Positions 1 to 13,867 of a DNA stretch of 64,000 nucleotides are shown here, in pieces (the stretch's first letter is position 1; each line of letters starts with the position of its first letter). The DNA is from Scytalidium lignicola (Eukaryota; Ascomycota; Leotiomycetes), in the NCBI GenBank assembly GCA_002812745.2, contig NCSJ02000062.1:1-64000 (forward strand), written 5' to 3'. The notes below the pieces were generated by a model, which ran no database searches, was not told the DNA's origin, and saw nothing but the letters and a program-made list of their open reading frames with translations. A program made the translations under genes and the position numbers.

Positions 1-2447
1 ATTTTAACAAACATAAAACATCTTTTAGTATTAACCTTATAATAAAGCTTTAACAAACTTCTTATTATTTTCTAAAGATCTTTTTTTNGTTCTTTTAATT
101 TAATATTATAAGTTATAATAAAGTTAATAGTTAAATGTTTTATTCTTATTATAAACTTCTTTTTTAAACAATAGTTTACTTATAATTTAATAATTGTAAA
201 TAATATTAAATTTTATAATAAAAATATTATTATTTTTGTTCTTTTAACATAACTTTATTATGTTAAATATATTTATTAAAAAAANCTTTAATAGTAAAAT
301 TCTTAGCTTAAATCTTTAAATCTACATTTTTAATCTGTTTTTTAACAACTTTAGATTTTAAACAAAGATCTTATTATAAATGAATATATAAAATGATTTT
401 AAAGTAGATTTTATAATATACTTAAAACTCTTAACAAATTTATTCTTATAAGTTATAAAATATAAGTTATTATTAAAAAAGGTTATTTTTAAGTTAGCTT
501 TAATATTTAAAAGGAATAAGAAAATGCTTTTATTTTGATTATAAATATTAACCTTTAAAAGATGTTGAATTAAAGCATAGCAAAAGAAGTACATAATATA
601 AGGTTACTCAGAATATATTATAATGTTGTAATAACTATATATAGTAAAAGGTAAAGCTAATTACTAGAAAGGGAAGTCACATGTAATAAATAAGACATAA
701 TGTTTAAAATGACAACTAAGATATTATAACATACTTTTATGTTATTAAAGTATTGAAAATTAATGTAAAAGTACTTTAAATCTTATACAAAAACAAGTAT
801 AAAAANCACTTAAACTATAAAACAAAATGTTATAAGTATAATATTAAAGTTTGAAATAGGAAATTTATCAATTTAAAGTAATCGATTTCAAGCTTAACAA
901 ATTTATAAACTTTATATATTTAACTGAATTTAAAGCTTTTATAAAGTTGTTAACTATTATATTTACAATAAAAACATAATTAAAAATAATCTTTTTTGAT
1001 TATACTTTTTTATGTATAAGGTAATATCTGATATTAATATGTTTAGCTCTTTTTGATTGTTTAATTATTTTAATTATAAAAAAGAAGCTTTGATTGTTAT
1101 TATTTAAAGTAATTTTAAAGTTTATAATATTAACTTAGAATTCTAATAATAATTTGGCTAATTATATAACTTTGTATAATATTTTAGAGAAAATATAATA
1201 CTTAACTTTTATAGTAAACAGAATAATATAAAGTAATTGTTAATAATGTTAGAAAATAAAATTATTACTTAAAAAAGAAAAGGTAACTTATAGTAGATTA
1301 ACACATTTCTAAGTAATTATTATAGGTAAAGTTATTAAAACTATAAAAATTAAAGTTTTTGTTTTTATTTCCTTTAAAGGTGAGATTAACATTTTGAATA
1401 TTTTAAAAATATTAAAAGATTTGTTTAACTAGTTTCAAGTATTATAAAAATAAATTTTGAAGAAATTATAATAGTTAGAAAACTAGAAAAGACAGATTAG
1501 AATATATTTATATTATAAAATACATAATAGAACTAACTTTTTCAAAGTAAAGTTATATATCTTAAAAAGTAGTTATATTATTATATTTAACTATAAACTT
1601 AATTATATTTGCTTTAAAAGGAGTAAAGTAAGATTTAACATTATTATACTCAAATCAATTAAAAATCTTCTTAATATACTTATCCTAAACAAGTAAAATA
1701 GTATATTTCTTCTAATCTTGTATAATATGCATTTTTAAAAACTAGAATACAAGTCTTATATTAATCATTTTAAATAAATCATAAAGAATTAACTTTACTT
1801 TATTAAATTAAAAGGTTTTAAAACTAATAACTAGAAAATTATTAATATAAGTGCAAATAAAAATATTTAAACGTTAATTAAAAAAANTATTAAAATCAGA
1901 TTAAAGAAGAAAAAANGTTAATTTTAGCTAATTTAAAGTTAAGCTTTAATTATTAGTAATAAAAAACTTGTTTAATTTATACAAGAATTTTAAAAGAAAA
2001 ANGAATAAAATGATTATTATTATTATTATTAACATATTTAATATTAAAAGCTTAAAGATCTTTAGCAATAAATCTCTTAAAAAGATTTATATAGATTTTT
2101 ATGTTAATATTACCATTTAAAAAAGTTATAATAATGTTCATTTAGTGTATTTGCCAACTATGAACAATAATAACTAATATTAATATTTTTTATATTATTA
2201 ACTTAATAACATTTGCTTAAGTTTGATTATAATTTACTTTATAATACTATTTATATCTTTTAACTATAAACTTAACTTTAAAGTGTTTAATTTGATAATT
2301 TACATTATACTTGATATAATAGATTTATTAGCTTTTTAAAGTATATTTTTTAGAAAAGAGTTAAGTAAGCTTAAAAGTTTTATATTTTATTAAAGATCTG
2401 AGTTTAATAATTATAATATCTTCTTATTCTTTGAAATAAAAAGTATT
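1..2447. repeat. AT-rich RIP-degraded DNA, no recognisable gene
   Basis: This stretch is almost entirely A and T, with stop codons in every frame. The few open frames, such as the 78-codon minus-strand one at 358-594, are rich in N, I, K, F and Y, as expected of random AT-rich sequence. It is probably an older layer of the repeat nest because it grades directly into the copia relic at 2,448. I could not align it to the copia or gypsy copies downstream. Several N characters sit at the edge of long A or T runs. Confidence 0.7.
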
Positions 2448-2641
2448 TGTTAGTAGAATAATAATTATGTATACATGATATTTATATGCTTTGTAAGCTA
2501 GTCTTGATTAAGTAGTAAGAATAAGTAAAGCTTTTACAACTTTGCTCTTCTACCCTTAATTGTATAATAATAATTATAGAATAGCATAATAATATATTAT
2601 GTATATTATATATTGTACTATGTATTATAAGTAAACTGACA
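2448..2641 (+). repeat. 5' LTR of copia copy A (RIP-mutated)
   Basis: This is the reverse complement of the 194-bp unmutated LTR at 20,021-20,214, with the same length and no gaps seen by eye. It begins TGTTAGTAGAATA and ends AAACTGACA. Differences are transitions towards A and T. The next bases, CTGATCAGTTTGTACATACAG, also follow the LTRs of the other two copies, which fixes the LTR boundary. Confidence 0.85.
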
Positions 2642-5600
2642 CTGATCAGTTTGTACATACAGATCAAGAGATTATTGTTTATTAACAAGACATTTAACAA
2701 TTCTCTTTTAAAGTTGAATCTTAAGAGATTACAATTATTGTTTAGCTAGACACTTAACAATTCCTTTATAAAGTTGAAATCTACTAGTCAAAGAGGGAAA
2801 TAACTATTTAACAATTATAACTTGATTAGTAAGACATTCAGTAATCTCTTTTTATAATTGTTATTGTTGAATTTTTTTTTACTAAAAATAATATATTTAG
2901 TTAAATACTTAATAATTTATTTACAAAGTTGTATAATCAGTTAATTGATTAATTCTATTTGAAAAATTACTCTTTTACTTTTTATTTTCATTAATATTTA
3001 TTTAAAAACCATTACTTTCTTTATATCTTTTATTTTAAACTGAAAATAATGTGTTAATCTACTAAAACCATAATCTTTTACCTTACTTTCACTTTTACTA
3101 TAGAATTACAAGCCTTTATAAGTATACAGGAGAATTTAAGAGCTTATAAAATTGTGATAATCAAGAAGACTAAGAAGTTATTATACTCTTGAAAACATCT
3201 GTCTAAACCCTTAAGATTATAGAGTTTATTACTTATGATAAATACTCTTTATACTTAAGTGTAATCAACTTTGCTTTTTAATTACCTAAATACCTTATGT
3301 TAGTATTAATAAACAATAATGTAAAGCTTAGGAATAACAGGAAATATAGTAGAAATAAGAGAAACAACAAGAATTATAATGGAAACCAGACTAGAAACCA
3401 TTATAATAATAATAAAGAATATTATAAGGGTAAACTGGAGGATATTAATCAAGAAGTAAGAATAAGGAATAGAGTTTAACAATGTTATTACAAGAGATGT
3501 ACAGGAATTCTTAATTATTAAAGTTTATAAATACTATATCAATGGACAAAGTAATATAAACCTTTAAGACTTGTTCTAAAAGGATTTCAGACTTTATAAT
3601 TGATATCTTCAAGTTTATTCCTTAGAAAGAGGTATAAGAACTATACAATTACCTTTGTTGTAATAGTATACAAATAATATATAATAACAAGAATATCATA
3701 ATTGCTTAAATATTTATGAATATTATACAAGAGGAGGAATAATACTTATAAAGTAAGGAAGACCTTCAACATATTCTTTTAAACCTCTAAAAAGGACTTA
3801 TTACTTTTGTGATTATTAAACTCCTTGTAAATACTTTACTTATAAATACTCAAGTTAACTTTAAAGTTCTTAACTTAATGTATACTAACTAAGAATCAAG
3901 CATTTTCTTGACTTTTATAACTTCTTAGAATAATTATCAATAGTTTTATAAGTTATAACAAGACTATAACTTTAATCATAAGCTTAACTTATTATTATTA
4001 CCTTTAACTTGACTTGTGTACATGAAACAAGTCTTTAATATTGTTAAGATATATATAGAAGATTAGAAGTATAATAAAGTAATCAGTAATTTCAAATATA
4101 AATTGATAATCTTCAAGAGTTATTATGAACAAGTAGAATTACCAAAGGAATTTTATATAAAACTGTTCTTTATTATGTTAACAAGGTTAGCAAAAGGTTA
4201 CTTTATTGTTAATAACCTTATCAAATGTATATTCAAAGAGGTATATACTTATGTATACAACTTCTATGAAGAACTTATATATTATTATTAAATTTATACT
4301 GAATAGGAAGGCATAATGTTAACTTTGATTATAATTAGAAACCTTAGAAAAATAACATTTGAGAATGTACAATTGTTTATTAATAAGCTCTAAGAACTTT
4401 AATATAGCCTTTAACTAACTTTTAAGACAATTAATATTCTTTACAAAAAGTTAATTACTACTTGTTAAGGATCTTCAGTATATAAATATATTATTTTAAA
4501 CTTATTAGAAGACTTAAGGTAACTTATTAACAAACTCTATTTGTTTATCATATTGCATAAGAAGGAAAAGGAATAAGAATATAATAGTGAAACTTACTTT
4601 ATAAACTATTATTATTATATTAATTGTAGTATAAACCAACAATTTAATTTATAAAGCTTTAAATGTACTACTTTATACTCTTAAACATAAGGAAGATACT
4701 TTATATACAAAAGAGAAAAGTATTAATTATAAAAATATTTATGAGAAGAGTAAGATATAAAGAAAGTATATTTCAAAGTTAGAAATATAAGTAAATTTAA
4801 CTTTAATGTTTATGGTTTTGAATAATATTTCAACAAACAGTTTAAACAATATGTTGTTGATTATAAAGGAAATGACTTTAAGAAAGATAAGTTAAGCTTT
4901 ACTTTAAGACCTTATTTGCTTATAATAATATAGAAACAGACCTTGAGGAACTTGACTAGCCTGAAATTATATTCTTTATTATAATTATATTCTTTACCTT
5001 ATGTAAAAGTTTCTTAGTAGAATTAATTATATTAATTATTATAAAACTAGTTAATAATACTTTCTTATACTAATTAACTACTAAGGTATTAACGATTGAG
5101 AATTACCTTTAAGAACTTGACTTAAAAACTTTCATAGAAATTATAATAGAAGTATATAATATAAAGAACTTAATAAGGTATGATTTAAGATAATTTTATA
5201 GAATCTTGATTAATATAAGAGTTACAAAGTACTTTACAGTTAGTTATAGTCAATTTAAAGCTTTATAATGAATAAACCAAATTATAACATTGAATATTAT
5301 AACTAAAGGTGTAATAATAATATAATTTAGAATTAAAAGTACAACTTTGATAAGTTTTATACTAGTGAATATACTAATTAAGCAAATTGAATTTTATATA
5401 GTTAAATTGACTATTCCCTTTTTATTATGCTTAATAGATATAGATTAATTAAGTATGTATTTTAATAACCTTATAAACTTATTTGTTATTTTATAAGGAA
5501 GTGTTTTGGTTATATAATAATTTGATTATAACTTTTTTACTTTAGGACATATCTTTACATATTCTTATTCTTGATTTATTAAAAGAAAACCCTTATTTCT

Positions 5601-7461
5601 TGATTAACGTAGAATTACAATGTTTATACTAATGTTTTAACTATTTATTAATAATTAGATTATAATGTATATTAGATTATACAAGTTATAATATTAATAA
5701 GGATATGTTAAAATCCCTTATCAAGTTTTATACTTATTGTTAATATTATAAGAAGTTGTTAAGAAGATTCAGATTTAACTTATAAAATGACATTAGCTTT
5801 AATTACTTTATTATCATTAATATCTTTTACATTAATAACAAACTTATACTTTACATTGTTAACGAAAGAATATATTATTAAGCTAGTAAATAGCTTTAAA
5901 ATATTAGTATAAAGTATACTTAAGATGCTTTATATACTTGTTAGATTAATACTTATTTAAAGTTTCCAAACTAGATTGTTATTAACATTGAAAAGAATTT
6001 TATTAGTAAGGAGTTTTAACAAAGTATTATAATTATAAGAATAACCTTAAAAGTAGTCTTAATAAAAGCTTATAACTCAATTAGCTATGTTAAATGATAT
6101 TATATACTTGTATAATATGCTTATTAAATAATTATAATTGAAATCTATAATTTTAATAAAGATATAACTTTACAAATAATGTTTAAAGTTGTTAATGATT
6201 TAGTAAGACTTGATAAACTTGTCCTTATACTATTAGTTTATAATATTTACCTATGCATATTAAAACTTAACATTTTAACTTTAATTGTTAACTAAAGAGT
6301 TATGATAATCAAGAAGGTTATGAAGGAAATCAGCAAAATCAAGGCAAAACAACAAGTATAAGATATAATCAACATGTATAATAACCTTGATATAAGCATT
6401 ATTCATAACTTATTGTTAAATTTAGATGTTCTTATATAAAGAGCAAGAAATACAAGTTAGAATAGAAGTTAAAAAGGATTATACAAGTTTNATAAGTATA
6501 AACAAAGAAATGTACATATTAACATTACTGTATAAGAATATACTATTTAAGTTAATGGTTATGAAATTATACTTTATACTTATAAAAGGAATTGATAAAA
6601 TTAAGTTATTAAAATTAGAATTAGAAATTACAACTTTTGAAGAATATTAAGAAAAGCTTAATAAGTTAACTATAACTATTATTCTACTATTAATGTTATT
6701 AGTAAAGTGTAAACATGGAAAACCTTGTAAATACCTTAAAATCATTACTTTCTTGTAAGAAGAGGAATTAAAACCTTAATTTATAGCTTTATGTTAAGTT
6801 GAAATATTAGGATTACTTGAAAAGGGCGTTTTTNAAGACTATAAACTTTTAAAATGTACTTAATAATATATATATATTCAATGTTAAGTTTGTAGATGAA
6901 ATTAAAAATAAAAGAATTGAAAAAGCTTTTGAAAAGTTATATTTTATAGTATAAGCTTACAAAGACAATGGAAAAAAGCTTATGTTGACTTAATTACTTA
7001 TTATTCAACATATTAACTAGTGTATTATTCTTTGTATTATTGTTATAAAGTATAAAGATATAAACTTGTACTTATAAAACAGTTCATAAGTATATATACA
7101 GTTTACTATCTTGTTAAATCAGGATTTCTACATATAATTACCTTTAAAGTTTACAAAGTAACTTAATCTTTATAAAGGCTTGATTTTACAAGTTATAAAG
7201 CTATTTTACAAAGTCTTTAAAGTTAAAAACTATTAATTTTAAACTTATTACTCTTATTATGTTAAAGTACTTGTTATAAAACTGTCAATATATAATCTTT
7301 ACTTGTTATATAGTATTAAACCTTTTAATATTATAAAGCTTCAAACTAATAATATCTTATTTATTAAAGATGTTTAATTTGTTGAACTTAAGTAAGAATA
7401 GTTGAAAAAGGCTAATTTTCTAATAAAAGAATATAAAATGTTAACTATTAACAAAAGAATC

Positions 7462-7573
7462 TGTTAAGAACAAGTAATTGAATAGCTTTACCACTCAGCT
7501 AAACTAGTTAAAAAGGCACAATATTAACGGTCGCTCATTAATAGCTATTCTACTATATATAGCGTTCCTAACA
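7462..7573 (-). repeat. LTR of the TRIM-like element (left copy)
   Basis: 112 bp, TGTTAAGAAC to TTCCTAACA. It differs from the right copy at 17 positions, all transitions and in both directions, with no gaps. Confidence 0.85.
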
Positions 7574-7903
7574 TCATCTCCCCCTTACTGAATCGCGTCC
7601 TCGCGATTAGTAAGCTCAACTCAGGCCTGTAGTGCTGGCTCTGTGGCCTCAGACTACTACGGCTACTCAAAACTCAAACTCTCTAGCACTCTGGCTTTTG
7701 GCCTCACAACTCAAGCTCAGCAATCCCTGTTCGGACATAACCTCCACTCATATATATAGTTAACTATAAACATTCATCATAACGCACTTAGTTATCGATT
7801 ACTAATTTTCAACTATAACGTAAATCCTCGCCTAGCATTCGTTAATACAGCGAATTTACCCACTAAGTCTTAGAATACAGTTAACTGTTGACTGCTAATA
7901 TTC

Positions 7904-8015
7904 TGTTAAGAACGAGTAATTAAATAACTTTACCACTTGGCTAAACTGGCTAAAAAGGCATAATATTAGTGGTTACTTGCTAATAGCTATTCTACTATAT
8001 ATAGCATTCTTAACA
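7904..8015 (-). repeat. LTR of the TRIM-like element (right copy)
   Basis: 112 bp, TGTTAAGAAC to TTCTTAACA, followed directly by the GAATC target duplication. A CTATATATAG motif (TATA-like) is kept in both copies. Confidence 0.85.
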
Positions 8016-8041
8016 GAATCAAGTTTAATAAAGGTATTATA

Positions 8042-8246
8042 TGTTATGAACTTAAGACAAGTAATAGACAATAAACCACAAGTTAAGTGATAAGTAAGTT
8101 ATAATAAGTATTTACCCTTATACAAATTAACTTTTACCCTTTACTTTCTTCTTTGTTCTTGTATATATATATATACTATGTTCATGTAACTTATTATAAC
8201 TAAGACCTCTCAAGGCTAGTGTACTAACGTCACCTAACTCTTAACA
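8042..8246 (-). repeat. 3' LTR of gypsy element D (more heavily RIP-mutated)
   Basis: 205 bp, from TGTTATGAAC to CTCTTAACA. It differs from the partner LTR at 15,169-15,373 at about 35 positions by eye, all transitions, mostly T or A here against C or G there. Confidence 0.88.
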
Positions 8247-11039
8247 TCACCTCCTCCTTTCTAGAACTCTTACCCTTAAGAGTAGTTGAAGTTTGACATA
8301 ACCTTCTTACTTACAAGTAATGTCTAATTATCTTTATACTTGTCTTTTACATCTCTTATCCAAAGTCTTGACTAAGGTTTGTCTTTTGTCTTTATAACTT
8401 CTTTATTAAAGTATACTACTTTTTNATTTCTAAAATCTTAAAGTTAACCTTTTAAGTCTTCTTGATTTGATATTCTCCTAANAATTCTAACTTTCTTAAC
8501 TTTGTCTTNNTTTGTTCATAAAGCCATTGTTAAGCTATATTATAATGAGTAAGTGATATTATATCTATTATATATATTACTAAGCCTTAGATATACAATA
8601 AAGATTCTTTCTTTTACTTTCTTAATATGTAAAATGTTGTTACTTATATGTAATAATGTAATACTAAGATTTTGATATTGTTAAGGTTATAAATTTATAA
8701 TAAAGATTTTATTATTATAATATCAACAAAAGAATATTATCTTATTAACAAGATAATGATTTCAGATCAAAATCAATTCTTCAAATTAATTGTTTGATTT
8801 GTTTGATCTCTTGATTTAATGATCTGTTATTATTATATTTCCTTAACATGTTTATAAATATCTCCTTCTCCTCCTTTTCTCTTCCTCTTCCTTCTTCGTT
8901 ATCTCCTCTTATTATTATTACAATTACTATTATTATAATACTTATGTCTTATATCATCAGTTTACACTTATTACATTTCCTCTGTCAAGACATTAGTAAG
9001 CATTTTTTTTCTCCTAGCCCTTTTTTNATCCTTAGCATATCCTATTCTGGTTTTTTCTTGCCCTTGACATTTAATTCCCTTTGTTAATTATTCTAATTAT
9101 AACCTTGCTTATATCTTATATGATTATAATAGCTAAGTCTTAAGGTTTATGAAAAAAGCTCTCTTACTTATGTTGTTTACAATACTTAAAGGCTTTACAT
9201 ACTAAGTTAAAGTTAAAGTATAAGAAAAAANGTAAGCAAGATACAATATAATCAATATACTTTGAAGGGGAAAAAATGTTTTCAAGTTCTTCAGATTATA
9301 TATATATAACTTAATAAACTTTTGAACCTTCAAAAAGACTTCTTTGCTATTACTCCAAATTCCCCTAAGAAGGTAACTTTAAGCTTGTGATTAAAGGTTG
9401 TATAATAGTAATATACAAAATATATTAAGCTTCTCTTAAGATAAGAAGTATATTAAGGTATATTTAATAAGCCTTAGACTAATAAAGAGATAAGCTTGTA
9501 TATTATAAGTTTACTTGATAAGCTTAATATGAATATATATAGTATTATTAATATTTTACATTTTAGTATAAGTTACTTTTTCTTCTTCAGCTTTAAACTT
9601 GTTAATGTATCTTTTAAGCTAATCTTCTTGCTTTAAAGGTGAAGGAGGAGGATAATGATGAGGATAACACAGATGATGATGATGAAGGTCTTGATGATAA
9701 TGTAAGTGATAATAAGGATAATAGTAATGATATAAAGGATAATAACTAATGATATGTTAACTCTTTTAGTAAAAATCTTTTAATGTCTTTTAATTGATTA
9801 TCATAATTAAACTTCTCTTAATTATAATTTTTATATTCTTAGCCTTCTCTTTAACTTCTTATTGTTATATGATTACCTTGATGTTAATCTAGTCCTTTTT
9901 NATATATTCTTCAATTTTTNCCTTATACATTTCTTAAGTGTTTTATTAGTTCTTAACTATTATTAACTGAGGAAAATCCTTTTTATCTTATTAAATATTA
10001 CCTTTTTNAAAGCTTTATCTTTATGATTTAGAATAGTTTTTACTTCTTATTCCTCTTTTCCATTTACAAGTTCTAGTATTACATTTAATGTTGTGTTAAC
10101 TCTTTAATGGTATAGTTCTAATAAGGAAATATGAAATATAAGATATATTTTATAACTTAAAGGCAATTCTAACTTATAAGATAAACTATTGTTAAGTATT
10201 TTAATTATTTTTAAAAGTTTGATATTTTAGTTAAATAGCTTTTTGCTAAGTCTTTATTGTTGTAAATTCTTTGTTAACAACATAACCTTATCTCTTATTT
10301 TGAAGTTTATAAGTTTTTGTTTTTTNATTATAAAACTTTTTTTTATACTTTAATAGTATAAGCTTAATATTGTTATAATACTTTTNCTTTCTTCTTGTAA
10401 TACTTGGATTTGTTCTTATACTTTTATTACTTTCTCTTCTTCTTCTTCTTCATTAATATTTATAATGATTTTTAAGTAGAATTTATACAAGGTATAAAAG
10501 AAGGTTACTCTTGTTGTAAAGTAAACATTATTATTATAAGTGAATTCTGTTAATGTTAACTTTAAAGTTTAATTATTCTGTTTATAATTTGTAAATACTT
10601 AGAGGTAATGTTTTAAGGTTTGGTTTTGAACTTCTGTTTGCTTGTCTGTTTAAGGGTGAAATATTGTTAATAACTTCTTATATACTTGTAAGTAAAAACA
10701 TAAAGAGCTTTAGAACTTGCTTGTAAACTGAAGGCTTTTGTTTAACATAATACTTTTTAATGTTTTAAAGTCTTTTACTATATGTTATATAAAAAGCTTT
10801 GCTAATTCTAAGATTATAATCATTTTCTTACACAAGATATATTATATTACTTTAATATATCTGTTTAAGATCATAAGACATAAGTTATAAGCTATATCAT
10901 TTTATTTACTTAATAATAAGTTTGTAATAAAGTCTATTAATATCTCCTTTTATAAGGCTTATAACTGTAGAAGTAATATAAGTAATCTATATAGTTAATG
11001 CTTTCTTATTATTACTTGTTAGTATGTTGTACAGGTTTT

Positions 11040-11170
11040 TACTTAGTACTTCATGTCTTTTTNGTATACTATTCCAAAAGTATTTTCACCTTAGTAATTC
11101 TAGAGTTTTAACTACTCTTAAGTGTTTTATTGTCTTGTTATCATGGTTTATTGTTAGAATCTTAGTCTTG
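11040..11170 (-). pseudogene. Integrase zinc-binding (HHCC) region relic of element D
   Basis: The minus strand read through stops gives DNKTIKHLRVVKTLELLR followed by KYFWNSI. This matches the Ty3/gypsy integrase H2C2 pattern in which GHxGxxKTLELxRRxYYWP is expected. The glycines are changed in the G-to-A direction typical of RIP. It lies downstream of the RNase H relic, the normal gypsy order. Confidence 0.7.
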
Positions 11171-11899
11171 ACTACTTTATCTTTAAGTATATAAATTTTA
11201 TCTTTGTACTTTAATAAGCTAATGTTATCTATACTTTATACCTTCTTTTCAAGTATGTATTCTCAAAGTTCATTGTCTTCAGCATTCTTTTTATCTATCA
11301 AGTTATTCTTAAAGACTAATCCACCTTAAGAATTATCATCTTAATAGCGTTTAAACTTCTTTTAAGTAACTTTAACTTTATTCTTTCTTTTCTTAATCAA
11401 TTCTTATCTTCTTCTATAAATAAAGGTATCCTCTTGTTATAGATTTTAAATTAAATTAGTTATTGACTAAGTTAGAAATTCCTTTACTATTTTGAGCACC
11501 TTAATACTTTAAGTTAATGCTTATAAGATAAGATGTTTATAATTATTAGTTTTAATAACAAGGTTAAGCCTTATAATTACATTGTATATACTTATAGCCT
11601 TTAAGCATCTTGCTTAGTCTAAAACTACTTATAATTGTATAAGCTTTAACAATTAACTAGACTTAGAGTTCTTACCTTTTAAGGATTTTTCTAAATCTAA
11701 TGCCTTATTAGCTAAGATGTCTTTACATTATCTAATTGTATTTTCCATGTATAAATTAAAAANCATATTATAACTTTTCTCTTAAAGTAAATATTAAGTC
11801 TCTTATTATTTCATCTAATTATAACTTGTAATCTAAATACCTTGATAAGTTGTTTATAAGGTTACTTTCCTTGGTTTATACTTAATCCTAAAATCAAAT

Positions 11900-12110
11900 T
11901 CTGTTAACTTCTAGATCTAATGTACTTGTTTACTATTTAGTTTTTCTTTATTTATGAACTTCCTTAAATTATCATAGTTTGTCTTGATGACAACTAGTAT
12001 TAAGGTATATGTTAAGTAATGCTTTTATTAGTCAAGAGTTAAGATGATAATTAGTAATTCTTGATTATATATCTTATAAGCTTGTTGAGTTAAGTTTAAT
12101 TTCTTTAAGT
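11900..12110 (-). pseudogene. RNase H region relic of element D
   Basis: The minus strand translates as NLTQQAYKIYNQELLIIILTLD and, further on, VIKTNYDNLRKFINKEKLN. These correspond to the Ty3/gypsy RNase H blocks YDKELLAIV and TDHxNLxxF. The acidic D of TDH is now N. Interrupting stops are present. Confidence 0.75.
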
Positions 12111-12599
12111 AAAAGGTTATAAGATATTATACTACTTTTATAAGACTAATCACAAGCTAAGACAACATCCTTCTTATTATGAATTTGAATGTGTTTGTTT
12201 TAAGCATAGTTAGTAGTCTTAATATATAATATGCTAAAATTAATACTAATAAAAANGGTTGTTTTAAGTTGTTTAAATACTCTTTGTATTGTCTTTAAGA
12301 ATTCAAAGGCCTTTATCTTCTTCTTCTTCTTTATTCCTTTAAGTAAGTTTATAAGACTTATTATAATTTTCAAATAGTTTTTGATAAATCTTAAGAATAT
12401 TTAAATATTCTTATATAACTTAAGTATAAGCTATTCTTTAACAGTTTTTACTTAACTTTACTTTATTAAGATCTTGTTTAAGTTAATAATATATCCTAAG
12501 AATTTAATTGTTTTTGTATAAAATTTACATTTAAACAAGTTTACAAATAGTTAATATTTATATAACTTGTTAAGGACTTGTTGTATATGTTGTTTATAG

Positions 12600-12680
12600 T
12601 CTTCCTTACTCTAAGAAAAAATCAAGATGTTATTTAAATATATTATACAAATAACATTTACAAGCTTAACTAATACCTTA
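12600..12680 (-). pseudogene. Reverse transcriptase catalytic box relic of element D (YLDD now YLNN)
   Basis: The minus strand reads VICIIYLNNILIFS. The Ty3/gypsy consensus here is YLDDILIFS, so both catalytic aspartates have become asparagine through GAT/GAC to AAT/AAC, a G-to-A change on the coding strand. A stop follows shortly afterwards. The enzyme cannot be active. Confidence 0.8.
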
Positions 12681-13867
12681 TTAATGTATTGCTAGAATAT
12701 TACAAGTACATTATATAGTCTAAAAGGCATAACATAATATTCATAATAATTATAACATGTGCAAAAAGTTGTCTTTTACTTGTCTTCTTCCTGAATTCTG
12801 ATTTGATAGTATATATTCTTCAAGTTTAATTTTATGAAAATTATTACTTTTCTTAATAAGTTAAAGGTTTTGTTAATCAAGGATAATGATGTCTTGTTTT
12901 TTNATTATAATCTTGTTCAACCCTTAATAATCAACATATAGTCAAAGTCTTTTATTCTTCTTAAGTATAAATAAGATTAAGGCTCTTGTAAGGTTAGATG
13001 AATACTAAATTCACCTCTTCTCTAAGGCATTATAAATGTAATCTTGTAAAACTTTCATTTCCTTTTCTATTAGTAAGTAAATAAGTTATTATAAAAAGGT
13101 AATATCTTTTACTAGATTAATCAGATATTATAACCCTTCTCCTTTAAGTAGTTTTCCAACTTTCTTATTGTCAAAAATGTCTTTATATTCATAGTATCTC
13201 TTAAGGATAACATTACTTTAGCTTGTTCTTATCTTATTCCTTGCTTATAAGAGTTAAAGGTACAGTTGAGTTTAAGTCTTCTAAAAGAATGCTCTGAATA
13301 ATAAGGTTGTCTTTTCTTCTTTAAAAATCTTTACAAATTTCTTTAAGCTTAAGATTTTATATTCTTTAATTATAAGGTAATACTTTTAAATACTCTTTGC
13401 TTATCTTATGTTTAGGTTTACAATAATAAGTTATAAGTATCTTAGTATAACTAAATGTATAAATGTTAAAGTTGTTAAGAATTAATATATTATATTCTTA
13501 GTTTCTCCCTTAATATTTATTACTTTTGTATTTACTTAATATGAACTATAAACTTCTACATAAGTCTTGTTTATTGTATAAAGTCTTGTAAGTACTTTAT
13601 CATTATCCTCTTAATTATATTCCTCAACAAGTATAAGTAATACTTTATTTACTTCTATATTACTATCAATTAAAGCTTATTCTATTTTCTACTTGTTGTC
13701 TTTGTCCTAGATCTTAAATAAAATGACTATACTTAATTGTTTATCTTATTCTATTGTTGTATAAAGCCTCTTCAATGCTTTATCTGTAAAGATAAAGGTT
13801 ATTATATCTTCTGGACTAAGTTATTTCTTTAACTTTAAGGTGTTATTCCTCCTTCATTTCTCTTCTT

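Larger units (their letters stand above)
7462..8015 (-). mobile_element. TRIM-like short LTR element, 554 bp, with GAATC target duplication
   Basis: Two 112-bp direct repeats (7,462-7,573 and 7,904-8,015) begin TGTTAAGAAC and end CCTAACA or CTTAACA, so they carry TG..CA LTR ends. They enclose 330 bp of internal DNA with no open frame. The element is flanked by GAATC at 7,457-7,461 and again at 8,016-8,020, a perfect 5-bp target duplication. The matching empty site is visible in copia copy C near 17,205 (minus strand), where GGGAATCAAGTTTAATAAG is uninterrupted. On the minus strand, AAGGGGGAGATGA immediately precedes the terminal repeat and looks like a polypurine tract, which sets the orientation. 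Size and lack of coding match terminal-repeat retrotransposons in miniature. Confidence 0.85.
2448..8041 (+). mobile_element. Ty1/copia retrotransposon relic (copy A), RIP-mutated and truncated
   Basis: The relic starts with a 194-bp LTR (2,448-2,641). Reading through stops on the plus strand, I can follow a fungal Gag-like region around 4,020-4,900, including the stretch EQVELPKEFYIKLFFIML. Next comes an integrase-like region around 5,880-6,650, whose C-terminal tail is open at 6,426-6,650. A reverse transcriptase-like region follows at about 6,740-7,440, with KFVDEIKNKRIEKAFEKL and a relic of the DITQAY block. Integrase preceding reverse transcriptase is the Ty1/copia order. The copy is interrupted at 7,462 by a TRIM-like element and cut at 8,041 by the gypsy element, so its 3' LTR is missing. 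Dozens of stops make it non-functional. Confidence 0.8.

Noticed and set aside
2482..2700. Minus-strand frame of 72 codons
   Set aside because: It is contained in the copia LTR and leader; not a gene.
9630..9750. GATGATGATGA-rich tract that could look like an acidic coding repeat or a microsatellite
   Set aside because: It lies inside the RIP-degraded gypsy element, is interrupted by stops on both strands and is best explained as low-complexity relic sequence.
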